Of a stretch of 64,000 nucleotides of DNA, positions 26,164 through 35,394 are shown piece after piece. Within the stretch, counting starts at the first letter, position 1. Every line of letters starts with the position of its first letter. Source of the stretch: Hyphomicrobiales bacterium (GTDB taxonomy: Bacteria > Pseudomonadota > Alphaproteobacteria > SPJN01); assembly GCA_006844605.1 (NCBI GenBank), contig SPJN01000005.1, positions 118,481-182,480 on the forward strand. The letters are read 5' to 3'. Under the pieces are notes generated by a model. It searched no databases and was not told where the DNA came from. It saw only the letters and a program-made list of their open reading frames with translations. The position numbers were made by a program, and so were the translations under genes.

Positions 26164-27585
26164 TTATTTGGCCGGGCGTCTGAAGACGGCAGGCTCTTCT
26201 ACAATTTTACCGCTGTCCAGATCGATCAAGCGCATGATGAATTGTTGCGCGGGGGGGCCGACCGGTGCAGCGATCACATGGGTGTGGATTGTCGTGACTT
26301 TGTCAGGATCTGCATTGATCTCAATCAAGCCACTGACCTTTCCGTTGTAAAGCCCTGAAACTTCTAGGGAAAATCGTTTTGCGTCATGCGCCTTATTCAT
26401 CACTTTCAAGGTGTATCCGTTGCGAATCGCGCCATCGGATAAAGTGACGTAAAGCGGTGCGCGGTCAGCCAGAATATCCAGCGCGACAGGCGCGCGGGTG
26501 ATCAGCCCGGCAAGCAGTAGGCAGCCGGTGATAAACAGCAACAGCGCATAGATGACGGTGCGTGGGCGCAGAATTTTCCATGTCCGGGCAATGCCATCGC
26601 GTAACAGGCCGCGATTGCGATCTGTGTCATGACGGATCAGGTAGTTTGGGCGGTCCAGTTTCTGCATAACGCCGTTGCAGGCATCAACACACAGGCCGCA
26701 ATTGATGCATTCAAGTTGAATGCCGTCGCGAATATCAATGCCGGTGGGGCAAACCTCAACACACAGGTTGCAATCAACGCAGTCACCAACGGGGTCACCC
26801 GCAGCAAGGGCGCGTTTGGCGTGGCGGGTGCGTGGCTCCCCCCGCCAGTCTTCATAGCTGACCGTTAATGTGTCTTCATCCAGCATGGCAGCCTGAAAGC
26901 GCGGCCAAGGGCACATATAGGTGCATACCTGTTCGCGTGCCCAACCGCCCAGCAAATAGGTGGTTGTGGTGAACATGCCGATGGTGACATAGGTGCCGCT
27001 GCTTGCCTCACCCATCACAATCGCGGGCAGGGTGGTGGGGGCATCGGCGAAATAGAAAATCCATGCGCCACCGGTTGAAATGGCAATCAATAACCAGACG
27101 CTATGTTTGGCGAATTTGCGCAGGATTTTGTCAACGCTTAACGGGCCTTCATCCCGCTTGCGTCGCCGGGGGCCATCGCCTTCGATCCGCCGTTCGATCA
27201 GCATGAATAAGTCAGTCCATATGGTCTGCGGGCAGGCATAGGCGCACCAGACACGCCCGATCAGGGATGTGACAAAGAACAGGGCAAGGGCCGCAAAAAC
27301 CAACAATCCGGTAAGCAGGTAAATATCCTGCGGCCAGATGTCGATGAAGAAGAAATAGGCCTTGCGCGCCCCCATATCTATCAGGATGGCCTGATCAGGC
27401 AGGTGGTCGCCCCGATCCCAGCGTAACCAAGGCGCGGTGTAATAGATCGTCAGGGTGATGATCAGCATCGCCCATTTGATGCGCCGGAAAGTACCTTGGA
27501 CGGCGCGGGGATAGGGTTTTTTACGTTTTTCGAAATATTTCAGATGATGATCTTCATCCAAACCAGTTTCGAGTTGGGCGGTCAT
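26164..27585 (-). CDS. ccoG: cbb3 oxidase accessory iron-sulfur protein CcoG
   Basis: A 473-residue membrane ferredoxin-like protein (FixG/CcoG/RdxA), thought to reduce copper during cbb3 assembly. It has several hydrophobic helices, WCAYACPQTIW near residue 115, and a bacterial ferredoxin pair: CVDCNLCVEVCPTGID and CINCGLCVDACNGVM. The C-terminal third is the periplasmic immunoglobulin-like domain of the family. It overlaps the ccoP stop by four bases (ATGA), so the assembly genes are coupled to the structural genes. Confidence 0.95.
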   Translation of the reverse strand: MTAQLETGLDEDHHLKYFEKRKKPYPRAVQGTFRRIKWAMLIITLTIYYTAPWLRWDRGDHLPDQAILIDMGARKAYFFFIDIWPQDIYLLTGLLVFAALALFFVTSLIGRVWCAYACPQTIWTDLFMLIERRIEGDGPRRRKRDEGPLSVDKILRKFAKHSVWLLIAISTGGAWIFYFADAPTTLPAIVMGEASSGTYVTIGMFTTTTYLLGGWAREQVCTYMCPWPRFQAAMLDEDTLTVSYEDWRGEPRTRHAKRALAAGDPVGDCVDCNLCVEVCPTGIDIRDGIQLECINCGLCVDACNGVMQKLDRPNYLIRHDTDRNRGLLRDGIARTWKILRPRTVIYALLLFITGCLLLAGLITRAPVALDILADRAPLYVTLSDGAIRNGYTLKVMNKAHDAKRFSLEVSGLYNGKVSGLIEINADPDKVTTIHTHVIAAPVGPPAQQFIMRLIDLDSGKIVEEPAVFRRPAK

Positions 27586-28460
27586 AGACCTGCGTCCTCC
27601 TGCAAACCACCCCCCAGATTATGAACATAGATGGCAAGCATCTTGATCGTGACAGGATCAAGCCGCCCCTCCCAGGCGGGCATAACCCCATGTTGCGGAT
27701 TGCTGATCTGCTTCAGGATTGACCCTGTATCGCTGCCATAAATCCAAATTGCGTCATTCAATGACGGTGCGCCGGTGTCTTCAACTGCGGTGCCGTCTTC
27801 TCCGTGACAGCTTGCGCAATTATCCTGATAGGGCACCGCACCGGCGGCGGCCTTCGCCGGGTCGCCTTTGCCGGTCAAGCCCGCAACGAAATGGGCGATG
27901 GCGATACGCTCACCCTGTGGCAGCATGTCGGCAAAGGCTGGCATTTCCGCATAGCGTTCATCATCATGGCCTGACCGAATGCCGACGCGAATGGTTTCTT
28001 GAATGGCGCTTAATGTGCCACCCCAAATCCAGTCGTCGTCTGCCAGCACAGGATAGCCGGGGCGACCGCCGCCACCGGCACCATGACAGGGCGCGCAGTT
28101 TTCAGCAAAGGCAGCGGCACCGCCGCGCAGCGCAAAGGTGCGCAAGGTGTGGTCCTGTTCTACTATTGCGGCGTCGGCTTCTGAGATACTGGCAGTTATG
28201 TCGGCGCGCCCTTCGTCACGGACGGCCAGTTCAGTTGCCAGCGTGTCGCGTTGGCTCCACCCCAGAACCCCCTGTGTTGCGCTGTCTGTCAGGGGGATGG
28301 CGGGGTAGAGGATGACATAAACGATACTGAAGATGATGGAGGCGACGAAGACCCATACCCACCATGAAGGGATAGGGGTATTCAACTCCTTGATGCCATC
28401 CCACTCATGGCCGGTTGTGTCAGTGCCAGTGTAACTGTCTTTTTCGATTTTAGTCGGCAT
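27582..28460 (-). CDS. ccoP: cbb3 oxidase diheme subunit CcoP
   Basis: A 292-residue membrane-anchored diheme cytochrome c. It has one N-terminal helix (VWVFVASIIFSIVYVILYP) preceded by the family motif HEWDGIKELNTPIPSWW, then two heme c sites: CAPCH (Cys122-His126) and CASCH (Cys215-His219). It carries electrons from cytochrome c to CcoN/CcoO. Located directly after ccoQ. Confidence 0.96.
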   Translation of the reverse strand: MPTKIEKDSYTGTDTTGHEWDGIKELNTPIPSWWVWVFVASIIFSIVYVILYPAIPLTDSATQGVLGWSQRDTLATELAVRDEGRADITASISEADAAIVEQDHTLRTFALRGGAAAFAENCAPCHGAGGGGRPGYPVLADDDWIWGGTLSAIQETIRVGIRSGHDDERYAEMPAFADMLPQGERIAIAHFVAGLTGKGDPAKAAAGAVPYQDNCASCHGEDGTAVEDTGAPSLNDAIWIYGSDTGSILKQISNPQHGVMPAWEGRLDPVTIKMLAIYVHNLGGGLQEDAGL

Positions 28461-28463
28461 GGA

Positions 28464-28640
28464 TCAATCCTCGGCGTCAGGATGGCGGTCATCATTAAGG
28501 GGAATGTTGCCATGTTCTTCCATCCGGCTTTTGTTTTTCGGATGGTAGGCAAACACAATCACACTCAGGAACAGCAGCATCAGCCAAGCCCCCCAATAAT
28601 CGCGGGCGTGGAAGCTGAGCGTGTCAAAAAATTCAGCCAT
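28464..28640 (-). CDS. ccoQ: cbb3 oxidase small subunit CcoQ
   Basis: A 58-residue protein found by reading the gap between ccoO and ccoP. It begins MAEFFDTLSFHARDYW, followed by one transmembrane helix (LMLLFLSVIVFAYHP) and a polar tail (KNKSRMEEHGNIPLNDD). Size, topology and place fit CcoQ, which stabilises the complex. AGGAG precedes the ATG. Confidence 0.9.
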   Translation of the reverse strand: MAEFFDTLSFHARDYWGAWLMLLFLSVIVFAYHPKNKSRMEEHGNIPLNDDRHPDAED

Positions 28641-28649
28641 GATGCTCTC

Positions 28650-29378
28650 CTATTGTCTGAGCTGTTCGGGCGTCACGGTTGAGAAATCAACCATCCGACC
28701 CAGAATTTGCATATAGGCGATCAGGGCATCCATCTCGGTTACCTGATCAGGATTGCCGTCGAAATCGCCGGTTGCTGCGTTGGGATAACGGGCCAGCAGA
28801 TCGTCCGTATCGGCATCGGGATTGGCCTGCATCAGCAGGTCATTGCGTGCCTGTGCGATCTGCTCGTCCGTATAGGGGACGCCGACGGTGCGGTTGGCCT
28901 TCAGATGGTCTGCAATTTCCCAGTCGCGCAAACTCTTGCCCGCAAGGAAGCTATAGGATGGCATGATGCTTTCAGGCACAACCTCGCGCGGGTTCAGGAA
29001 GTGGGCCGCATGCCATTGGTTGGAATATTTGCCGCCAACACGTGCCAAATCCGGCCCGGTACGTTTTGACCCCCATTGGAACGGATGGTCATACCGGCTT
29101 TCTGCTGCCAGCGAATAATGACCGTACCGTTCAACCTCGTCCCGGAAGGGGCGGATTTGCTGTGAATGGCAGGTATAGCACCCTTCGCGGATATAAATGT
29201 TGCGGCCCGTCAGCTCCAGCGGCGAGTAGGGGCGCACCCCTTCTACCCGCTCGAGCGTTTTTTCGATCGTGAACAATGGCACGATCTCGACAAGCCCACC
29301 GATAGAGATGGTGAGAACCGTCAGGATTGCCAGCAGGCCGATTGACCGTTCAATTTTTGAATGGCTCAGGATGCTCAT
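28650..29378 (-). CDS. ccoO: cbb3 oxidase monoheme subunit CcoO
   Basis: A 242-residue membrane-anchored cytochrome c. Residues 12-35 are the anchor helix; the heme site is [12 protein letters not shown] (Cys67, Cys70, His71), the signature of CcoO/FixO, followed by [10 protein letters not shown] and, later, MPSYSFLAG with the axial Met. The start overlaps the ccoN stop by one base, so the two are translationally coupled. Confidence 0.97.
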   Translation of the reverse strand: MSILSHSKIERSIGLLAILTVLTISIGGLVEIVPLFTIEKTLERVEGVRPYSPLELTGRNIYIREGCYTCHSQQIRPFRDEVERYGHYSLAAESRYDHPFQWGSKRTGPDLARVGGKYSNQWHAAHFLNPREVVPESIMPSYSFLAGKSLRDWEIADHLKANRTVGVPYTDEQIAQARNDLLMQANPDADTDDLLARYPNAATGDFDGNPDQVTEMDALIAYMQILGRMVDFSTVTPEQLRQ

Positions 29379-30835
29379 TATCCGATCTCCACAGGTTTGA
29401 TGTTGCGGACTTTTTCTTCGTGCGGCGGGTTGATGGTCAGGTACAGATTGACCACCATGAACAATGCCCCGATCAGGAAGCAGGCACCGCCAGCGGCGCG
29501 AATGACATAGAAGGGGAACATGGCTTCAACAGTTTCGATAAAGCTGTATTCAAGGAAGCCAAGGGCGTCATAGGTGCGCCACATCAACCCCTGCATGATA
29601 CCCGACACCCACATGGCTGTGATGTAAAGCACGATGCCGACAGTGGCGATCCAGAAGTGCCAAGACACCATCCGAAGTGAGTATAGGCCCGCACGGTTCC
29701 ACAGTTTCGGCACAAGATGATAAAGCGCGCCAAAGCTGACAAAGGCGACCCAGCCAAGCGCACCTGAATGCACATGACCGATGGTCCAGTCTGTATAATG
29801 GCTTAACGCATTGACGGGCTTGATCGACATGACCGGGCCTTCAAATGTGCTCATCCCATAGAACCCGACAGAGGTGACGAGGAAGCGCAGCACAGGATCA
29901 GTGCGCAGCTTGTGCCATGCCCCAGACAGGGTCATCAGGCCGTTGATCATACCGCCCCAGCTAGGCATCCACAGCATGACCGAGAAAACCATGCCAAGTG
30001 TTTGCGCCCAATCGGGCAGGGATGTGTAGTGCAGATGATGGGGGCCAGCCCAGATATACAGGAAGATCAGTGCCCAGAAATGCACGATAGACAGGCGATA
30101 GGAATAGACCGGGCGTTCAGCCTGTTTCGGTACAAAATAGTACATGATGGCCAAGAAGCCTGCGGTCAGGAAAAAGCCAACAGCGTTATGACCGTACCAC
30201 CACTGGATCAATGCATCCTGTACGCCGGAAAATGCGGAATAGCTTTTGATGCCGTTGATGGAAACCGGCACAGCCAGATTATTGACGATGTGCAAAACGG
30301 CGATGGTCAGAATAAAGGCAAGGTAAAACCAGTTGGCCACATAGATATGCGGTTCCCGCCGTTTAACCAGCGTCCCGGCAAATGTTACCAGATACACCAC
30401 CCACACGATGGTTAGCCATAAATCGGCATACCATTCGGGTTCAGCATATTCACGACCCTGCGTGATACCCATCAGATAGCCGGTGGCAGCCATAACGATG
30501 AAAATTTGATAGCCCCAGAACACAAACATGGCCAATGATTCGCCGCCAAACAGGCGAGCGCGGCAGGTCCGTTGCACCACATAAAATGATGTCGCCATCA
30601 GTGCATTGCCGCCAAAGGCGAAAATGGCTGCTGATGTATGCACCGGGCGCATGCGGCCAAAACTTAGCCATGCTGTATCAAAGTTAAGGGCGGGCCATGC
30701 CAATTGGCAGGCGATCAGTAGGCCGACCAGAAAGGCGGCGATGCCCCAAAAGACTGTAGCGATTGTAAATAGGCGTACCGCATTGTCTGCGTAGGTCTGC
30801 GGCGCAGCCTGATCTGTAGGAATGGCGTGTGACAC
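29378..30835 (-). CDS. ccoN: cbb3 oxidase catalytic subunit CcoN
   Basis: A 485-residue heme-copper oxidase subunit I with about twelve helices, reducing O2 at high affinity. Recognisable segments include [18 protein letters not shown] near residue 60, [13 protein letters not shown] with the copper-ligand region, [11 protein letters not shown] and [10 protein letters not shown]. The start codon is GTG at 30835 with GGGGAG about 9 bp upstream; no ATG is available near the N-terminus. A perfect FNR box lies 81-94 bp upstream, so low-oxygen induction is expected. Confidence 0.97.
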   Translation of the reverse strand: MSHAIPTDQAAPQTYADNAVRLFTIATVFWGIAAFLVGLLIACQLAWPALNFDTAWLSFGRMRPVHTSAAIFAFGGNALMATSFYVVQRTCRARLFGGESLAMFVFWGYQIFIVMAATGYLMGITQGREYAEPEWYADLWLTIVWVVYLVTFAGTLVKRREPHIYVANWFYLAFILTIAVLHIVNNLAVPVSINGIKSYSAFSGVQDALIQWWYGHNAVGFFLTAGFLAIMYYFVPKQAERPVYSYRLSIVHFWALIFLYIWAGPHHLHYTSLPDWAQTLGMVFSVMLWMPSWGGMINGLMTLSGAWHKLRTDPVLRFLVTSVGFYGMSTFEGPVMSIKPVNALSHYTDWTIGHVHSGALGWVAFVSFGALYHLVPKLWNRAGLYSLRMVSWHFWIATVGIVLYITAMWVSGIMQGLMWRTYDALGFLEYSFIETVEAMFPFYVIRAAGGACFLIGALFMVVNLYLTINPPHEEKVRNIKPVEIG

Positions 30836-30885
30836 GTTTCCGGTCTCCCCTCATGTCGCGACTCCGACTCACCGTCGGAACGAGG

Positions 30886-32544
30886 CTATGAGACCGAAGT
30901 GCAGCACTCACTGCGTTGATCCATATCAAGTGCGACCCTATGGCCATCTGCGACCAAGGTATGAAACGCCTTGTTTCGGATGCAGGTTTTGTCCCCGGCG
31001 CTGTGCAATGCGTGCCAGTCTTGGGGGATAATGCAGGTGCCGTCCTGCTTGCGCACAATGTTCACATCGGCATCGGATGCGTCATTATTGCGTTCGGCAA
31101 CACGATTGACGCGCATTTGCAGGGGCGCACTTAGCCATAGGCCGGAAAACGGCACGCCACATTCAACCGCCAGCCGCGCGACAGCTTGCCGTTCGTCGTC
31201 ATGGGCGTAAACCGCATCCATTATGACAGGCATTCCCGCCTTCAGCGCGGCGCGGGCCTGTTCAATCATGGCCTGATAGACGGTTACGGACGACTCCTTG
31301 GTATAGGCGCTGGGGGGCAGGGGGGTCAGCGGATCAATGTTATGCAGCCGCTTGCGAACGACATCCGACCGTATGTGAATGGCCCCTGCCACCCCGCCGA
31401 TGTGGGGGGCGATGTTGCGCGCCAGTGTGGTTTTGCCTGACCCGGACAGCCCGCCGACAACAATCAAGGAAGGCTGCGCCTGTGCCAGACATTGTTCTGC
31501 CAGGTTAAGATAGTGCCGCGCGTCCCGCCGTGCGGCCTGCTTGGCGTCCGAACCATCAATGATCATGGCCCGTGTATAAGCAACCCGTGCCCGAATAAGC
31601 GCCCGTGCGGCCATATAAAGGCCGATCAGGCCGCTATCCTCATATCGATCGAAATAGGGCAGATAGGTGTTCATGGCGTTGTTGGCCAAATCGGCGTGGC
31701 CGCGCGCAATCAAATCCATCCATAAAAACGATGTGTCGTACAGACAATCAATGGTGCTGATCGTCGGGTTGAACTCAACAGCGTCAAACAAGGTTGGCTT
31801 GTTGTTGAACAGGCAAATATTGGCCAGATGCAGATCGCCATGACAATGGCGCACCAGATTGTCCGCCAGTCTGTCGTCAAGGCGGGGGGCAAAGCCCGTG
31901 ATTTGCGCGGCCATGATGGTGGCAATGCGCGTTAATTGCATGATTGTATCGGGGTCATGCTGACGGGTTAGGGCGGTGATTGTCTCGCTTACCATTTCGT
32001 TAAACCGCCGGCAGCCGCCACCATGACGTTCATTTGCTGCAACCGGTTGTGCCGCGGCATGTGTGGTTGCCACAAGACGACTGGTTTCTTCAACCAATGT
32101 GCGCGACAGCAAATCCTGTTCTGCCATTGCTGATAAAAGCTGATCATCACCAAACCGGTGCATCACAACGGCCCATTCACAGGCCGGAATGTCAGCGGGC
32201 GGCGTATCAGGAACCAGTGTCACACCGCCGTTCTGGCGTTTAATCAGGGCGGCGCAGCCGACATAAAGGGCTGGTGACATGGCCTTGTTGATTTCAAACT
32301 CGCGCTTGCAGGCGATTTCGCGCTTGCCAAGCGTTGCATAATCCAGAAACGGATAACGCACCGCGCGTTTGACCTTATAGGCGCGGTCACCGGCTAAAAA
32401 GATGACGGAGGCATGGGTATCGATACGTGTGACCTGTCCGTGTTGTTCTTCAAGCGACTGTGAAAAGGCGCTTAACAGATCGGCCTGTGCGGCCAGTTCG
32501 CGGGCCGTTTGGGCCGGGAAATTTGTGACAGGGTGTTGATCCAT
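30886..32544 (-). CDS. Bifunctional APH-like kinase / P-loop ATPase
   Basis: A 552-residue two-domain protein. Residues 40-270 resemble aminoglycoside-phosphotransferase/choline-kinase-like enzymes: VKRAVRYPFLDY with the ATP lysine, the catalytic loop CHGDLHLANI (about 234-243) and metal-binding FDAVEF. Residues 358-530 hold a P-loop NTPase of the AAA_33 kind with GGLSGSGKTT (Walker A about 365-372). The family is common in bacteria and its substrate is unknown; drug resistance is not implied. A perfect FNR box lies 70 bp upstream, and the end of the gene holds the FNR box of ccoN. Confidence 0.85.
   Translation of the reverse strand: MDQHPVTNFPAQTARELAAQADLLSAFSQSLEEQHGQVTRIDTHASVIFLAGDRAYKVKRAVRYPFLDYATLGKREIACKREFEINKAMSPALYVGCAALIKRQNGGVTLVPDTPPADIPACEWAVVMHRFGDDQLLSAMAEQDLLSRTLVEETSRLVATTHAAAQPVAANERHGGGCRRFNEMVSETITALTRQHDPDTIMQLTRIATIMAAQITGFAPRLDDRLADNLVRHCHGDLHLANICLFNNKPTLFDAVEFNPTISTIDCLYDTSFLWMDLIARGHADLANNAMNTYLPYFDRYEDSGLIGLYMAARALIRARVAYTRAMIIDGSDAKQAARRDARHYLNLAEQCLAQAQPSLIVVGGLSGSGKTTLARNIAPHIGGVAGAIHIRSDVVRKRLHNIDPLTPLPPSAYTKESSVTVYQAMIEQARAALKAGMPVIMDAVYAHDDERQAVARLAVECGVPFSGLWLSAPLQMRVNRVAERNNDASDADVNIVRKQDGTCIIPQDWHALHSAGDKTCIRNKAFHTLVADGHRVALDMDQRSECCTSVS
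30916..30929. promoter_or_regulatory. FNR box upstream of ccoN
   Basis: TTGAT-CCAT-ATCAA matches the FNR/Anr/FixK consensus TTGAT-N4-ATCAA exactly. Its centre is about 87 bp before the ccoN start codon, and it lies within the 3' end of the upstream gene, meaning ccoN has its own promoter inside or after that gene. Confidence 0.9.
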
Positions 32545-32613
32545 AATCCGCGCTTCTTTTTGTTTTTTGAACGATCGATTGGGTCACTGTCTGCCGTATG
32601 CCGCGCCAATGCA

Positions 32614-32627
32614 TTGATCAAGATCAA
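32614..32627. promoter_or_regulatory. FNR box between the kinase fusion gene and fnr
   Basis: TTGAT-CAAG-ATCAA, an exact match, lies 70 bp from the start of the APH-like gene and 88 bp from the start of fnr. It may serve either gene or both, including autoregulation of fnr. Confidence 0.88.
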
Positions 32628-32714
32628 CAATTTGCGATTGATTAACCTAGGGCATTGCACAATGTCACGGTGCGGCAAGCTGCGCATGACAAATAGATGC
32701 TAGGGGATTAAGCT

Positions 32715-33530
32715 ATGTCACATCTTGATAAGGCAGACACTGCCTTGTTTATGTCGCAACTGCTGGGGCACGCACTTGAAATGACTGGTACAGCCAAAGA
32801 CACGTCTTGCGGGTTTTCCTGTGGTGATACAGCGCTTCCGTCACAAGTTGACCATTGTTTGCAATGCCCGGTGCGCGACCTTGCTGTCTGCTCAAGTTTG
32901 AATGATGACGAAATCGGGCAGCTTGCCCAATTCGTTGTTGGGCAGGAATTTTCCGGTGGTCATGACCTGTTTGTTGAAGGTGACCCCGCCAGCGCCGTTT
33001 ACACCGTAACCGAAGGGGCTGTGAAAACGCACAAGCTGATGCCTGATGGGCGCCGCCAGATCACCGGGTTTTTCTTTGCCGGTGATTTTGTTGGGTTGGC
33101 GCATGGTGAAAACTGTGCCTATTCAGCAGAAGCGGCAGGGACGATCCGTGTTTGCCGGTTTGATCGTAAACGGTTTGATCATGTGCTGGATGAGTTTCCC
33201 AAAATGCGTAGCCGCCTGTTGAGCGAAGCTTCGGACGAGTTGGCAGCTGCCCACAATCAAATGCTGCTATTGGGGCGCAAGACCGCGAAGGAACGGTTGG
33301 CAACATTTTTGCTGATGGTGGACCAACGCACAGCGCAGTGGCGTAAGGATGAAGATGTCTTGGAGCTGCCGATGACACGCGGTGACATTGCTGACTATCT
33401 TGGCCTGACAACAGAAACAGTTAGCAGAACGTTTACCCAGTTTCGGTCTGCCGGTTACATCGCCGCGCAAGGCACGCAGGACGTCAAGGTTTTAAGCCGC
33501 GAAGGGCTTGAAGACGCGGCAGAGGGTTAA
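32715..33530 (+). CDS. fnr: FNR/FnrL-type oxygen-responsive regulator
   Basis: A 271-residue Crp/Fnr-family activator. The N-terminal cluster motif HCLQCPVRDLAVC (Cys48, Cys51, Cys59) plus Cys147 in TIRVCRFD matches the four ligands of the oxygen-labile 4Fe-4S cluster in FnrL/FnrN. The cyclic-nucleotide-like domain spans roughly residues 65-170, and the recognition helix reads LTTETVSRTFTQFR, with the Glu and Ser-Arg that read TTGAT half-sites. Two additional cysteines (Cys32, Cys36) lie before the cluster. AGGGGA precedes the ATG. Boxes flank it on both sides. Confidence 0.94.
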   Translation: MSHLDKADTALFMSQLLGHALEMTGTAKDTSCGFSCGDTALPSQVDHCLQCPVRDLAVCSSLNDDEIGQLAQFVVGQEFSGGHDLFVEGDPASAVYTVTEGAVKTHKLMPDGRRQITGFFFAGDFVGLAHGENCAYSAEAAGTIRVCRFDRKRFDHVLDEFPKMRSRLLSEASDELAAAHNQMLLLGRKTAKERLATFLLMVDQRTAQWRKDEDVLELPMTRGDIADYLGLTTETVSRTFTQFRSAGYIAAQGTQDVKVLSREGLEDAAEG

Positions 33531-33569
33531 CCCCCCGTAACCATCAAAGACCTATAAAAGCGCACACCA

Positions 33570-33583
33570 TTGATCGAGATCAA
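33570..33583. promoter_or_regulatory. FNR box upstream of the usp-ppk2-hemerythrin operon
   Basis: TTGAT-CGAG-ATCAA, an exact match, lies 57-70 bp before the usp start, a typical activator distance to a promoter for this gene. Confidence 0.88.
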
Positions 33584-33640
33584 TGCCCGCTTGTCGATTC
33601 GCCATCATGATCTGACCGTCCACTAAATGGAGTGTCGATT

Positions 33641-34507
33641 ATGACCGTTTCAAGGTTACTTGCTGTCATCAACGGAACCCCCGAAAGCCGCGCCGTAATG
33701 CGCGCCGCCGTATCGCTTGGCAAAAAGCGTCCCTGCCTGATTGATGGACTTCACGTCCGTTCAGACAAGGATGTTGTCAGCTGGTCAGCAAGTCCCTTTT
33801 ACGCAGGTCCCATTCCCGCCGATATCGTAACTCAGCTACGCGAGCAACAAGACGAGTTACGCCGGGCAGCGAAATCCATATTCGAGGTTGAAGCCAATGG
33901 TTTGCCATATCTTGAAAACGGATCGCTGCCCGCTCCGGACCAAACAGCTGTTCGTTGGCAAGATGCGTTTGGCGACCAGTGGGATGTTATTTCCGAACAG
34001 GGCCGTACGCACGACCTGATTCTTGTCAGCCGTCCAACAGCTGAACATTGGGAATCAGAAAGCTATGAAGCTGAAGCGGCCTTGTTCGATTCAGGCCGTG
34101 GTGTCCTGATTGTGCCGCAGGAAAAAACTGAAATTGCGGCCAAGCATGTGGCAATCGCCTGGGCCGATACCCCCGAAGCTGCCCGTAGTGTTACCGCTGC
34201 GGACCCATTTTTGGATGATGCGGAACGTGTCAGCATTATCACTGTCACCAAAAATGGTCGTGAGGAAAAGGGTATCGACGGCCTGATAGAATCGCTGCAA
34301 CAAAAGGGATTGGACGTTGAGATTATTCACCAGATTGACAATGGTGAACCTGTCGCAGACCAAATTCTTGATTGCGTCAATGACCTGGAAGCAGATCTTC
34401 TGATTATGGGTGCCTATGGGCACAGCCGCTTGCGAGAGCTGCTGCTCGGTGGCGCTACACGTGGCATTCTTCGCCATGCAGAGGTGCCTGTCTTAATGGC
34501 ACACTGA
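33641..34507 (+). CDS. Universal stress protein (UspA family, tandem)
   Basis: A 288-residue protein, about twice a single Usp domain. The C-terminal domain has the ATP-binding signature MGAYGHSRLRELLLGG, fitting G-2x-G-9x-G(S/T); the N-terminal domain (LLAVINGTPESRAVMRAA) lacks a clear counterpart. Such two-domain proteins are often induced under low oxygen. The ATG at 33641 is preceded by GGAG. It is the first gene of a three-gene operon and its stop overlaps the ppk2 start by one base. Confidence 0.88.
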   Translation: MTVSRLLAVINGTPESRAVMRAAVSLGKKRPCLIDGLHVRSDKDVVSWSASPFYAGPIPADIVTQLREQQDELRRAAKSIFEVEANGLPYLENGSLPAPDQTAVRWQDAFGDQWDVISEQGRTHDLILVSRPTAEHWESESYEAEAALFDSGRGVLIVPQEKTEIAAKHVAIAWADTPEAARSVTAADPFLDDAERVSIITVTKNGREEKGIDGLIESLQQKGLDVEIIHQIDNGEPVADQILDCVNDLEADLLIMGAYGHSRLRELLLGGATRGILRHAEVPVLMAH

Positions 34508-35394
34508 TGAACAACCCTATTCTGCCCTTCGATCTTAGAGCCGCCGAAAATATCGTCCCGACCCCACATATTTCCGGGACACTTGGCGAGCCTCTTGCCC
34601 CCCAGCCCCCACAGCAAAAGATCGAAGGGCGGAAGCTAACTCTGGACGCGAAAGCGGCAGAAAGATGTGATGGGCGTCTGGGGGCGCTGGACTTAAATCA
34701 TAAAGTATCGAAATCAGCCTACAGTATCGCTTGGCCGCGGTTCAAAACGCGCTTGCATGCTGCGCTTGATGCGCATGTGGCACGGGGCCGTGGCCTTGTC
34801 GTTATTTTGGAAGGGTGGGACGCTGGCGGCAAAACCGGTGCGGCCACACGATTGTTTGATGGTTTTAACCCTGACCATTTCCATTTGGTTCACACCGGTG
34901 CGCCGACAAAGGCTGAAAAGCTGCATCATTTTTTGTGGCGGTTCCGTCGTCTTTCGCCGCAACCGGGCGATGTGCTGGTGCTTGACCGCAGTTGGTATGG
35001 TCGTGTGTTGTTTGAAAGGGTAGAGGAGGGTTTGTCGCAACCAGATTGTCAGGCTGCTTATGAAGATATTAACTTATTTGAAGTGGACTTGATTAGCAGG
35101 AAAATCGACGTCGTAAAATTTTGGTTACACATTGATTTTGAAACACAGAAAAAGCGTTTGCAGCGACGCCTTTTTTCGGCCGAAAAGGCCAGAAAACTGA
35201 CGGATGACGACTTTCGCAACTATTGTTTGCGTGGCCCTTATTGCGATGCTGCAAATGACATGCTGGGGAATACTGACAAACAGGCTGCGCCTTGGGTTTT
35301 AGTGCCAGCAATTAACAAACGTCATGCCCGCCTGATGATGGCCAAGGCCTTGACCCGATTTCTGCGAGAGAGTCAGTGTAGAGGAGTAGCGTGA
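34507..35394 (+). CDS. ppk2: Polyphosphate kinase 2 family
   Basis: A 295-residue PPK2 enzyme, which transfers phosphate from polyphosphate to a nucleoside mono- or diphosphate, or the reverse. The P-loop reads EGWDAGGKTGA (Gly103-Thr110 region), and the second motif is LVLDRSWYGRVLFE with Asp160 and Arg161. A lid-like segment (RKLTDDDFRNY) follows near residue 230. The first 55 residues are a non-conserved leader. The class (AMP, ADP or GDP preference) cannot be read. It is coupled to usp by a one-base overlap and to the hemerythrin gene downstream. Confidence 0.92.
   Translation: MNNPILPFDLRAAENIVPTPHISGTLGEPLAPQPPQQKIEGRKLTLDAKAAERCDGRLGALDLNHKVSKSAYSIAWPRFKTRLHAALDAHVARGRGLVVILEGWDAGGKTGAATRLFDGFNPDHFHLVHTGAPTKAEKLHHFLWRFRRLSPQPGDVLVLDRSWYGRVLFERVEEGLSQPDCQAAYEDINLFEVDLISRKIDVVKFWLHIDFETQKKRLQRRLFSAEKARKLTDDDFRNYCLRGPYCDAANDMLGNTDKQAAPWVLVPAINKRHARLMMAKALTRFLRESQCRGVA

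Noticed and set aside
30886..32544. Aminoglycoside resistance gene
   Set aside because: The kinase-like domain is fused to a P-loop ATPase in a housekeeping-like family with FNR boxes beside it; no resistance setting.
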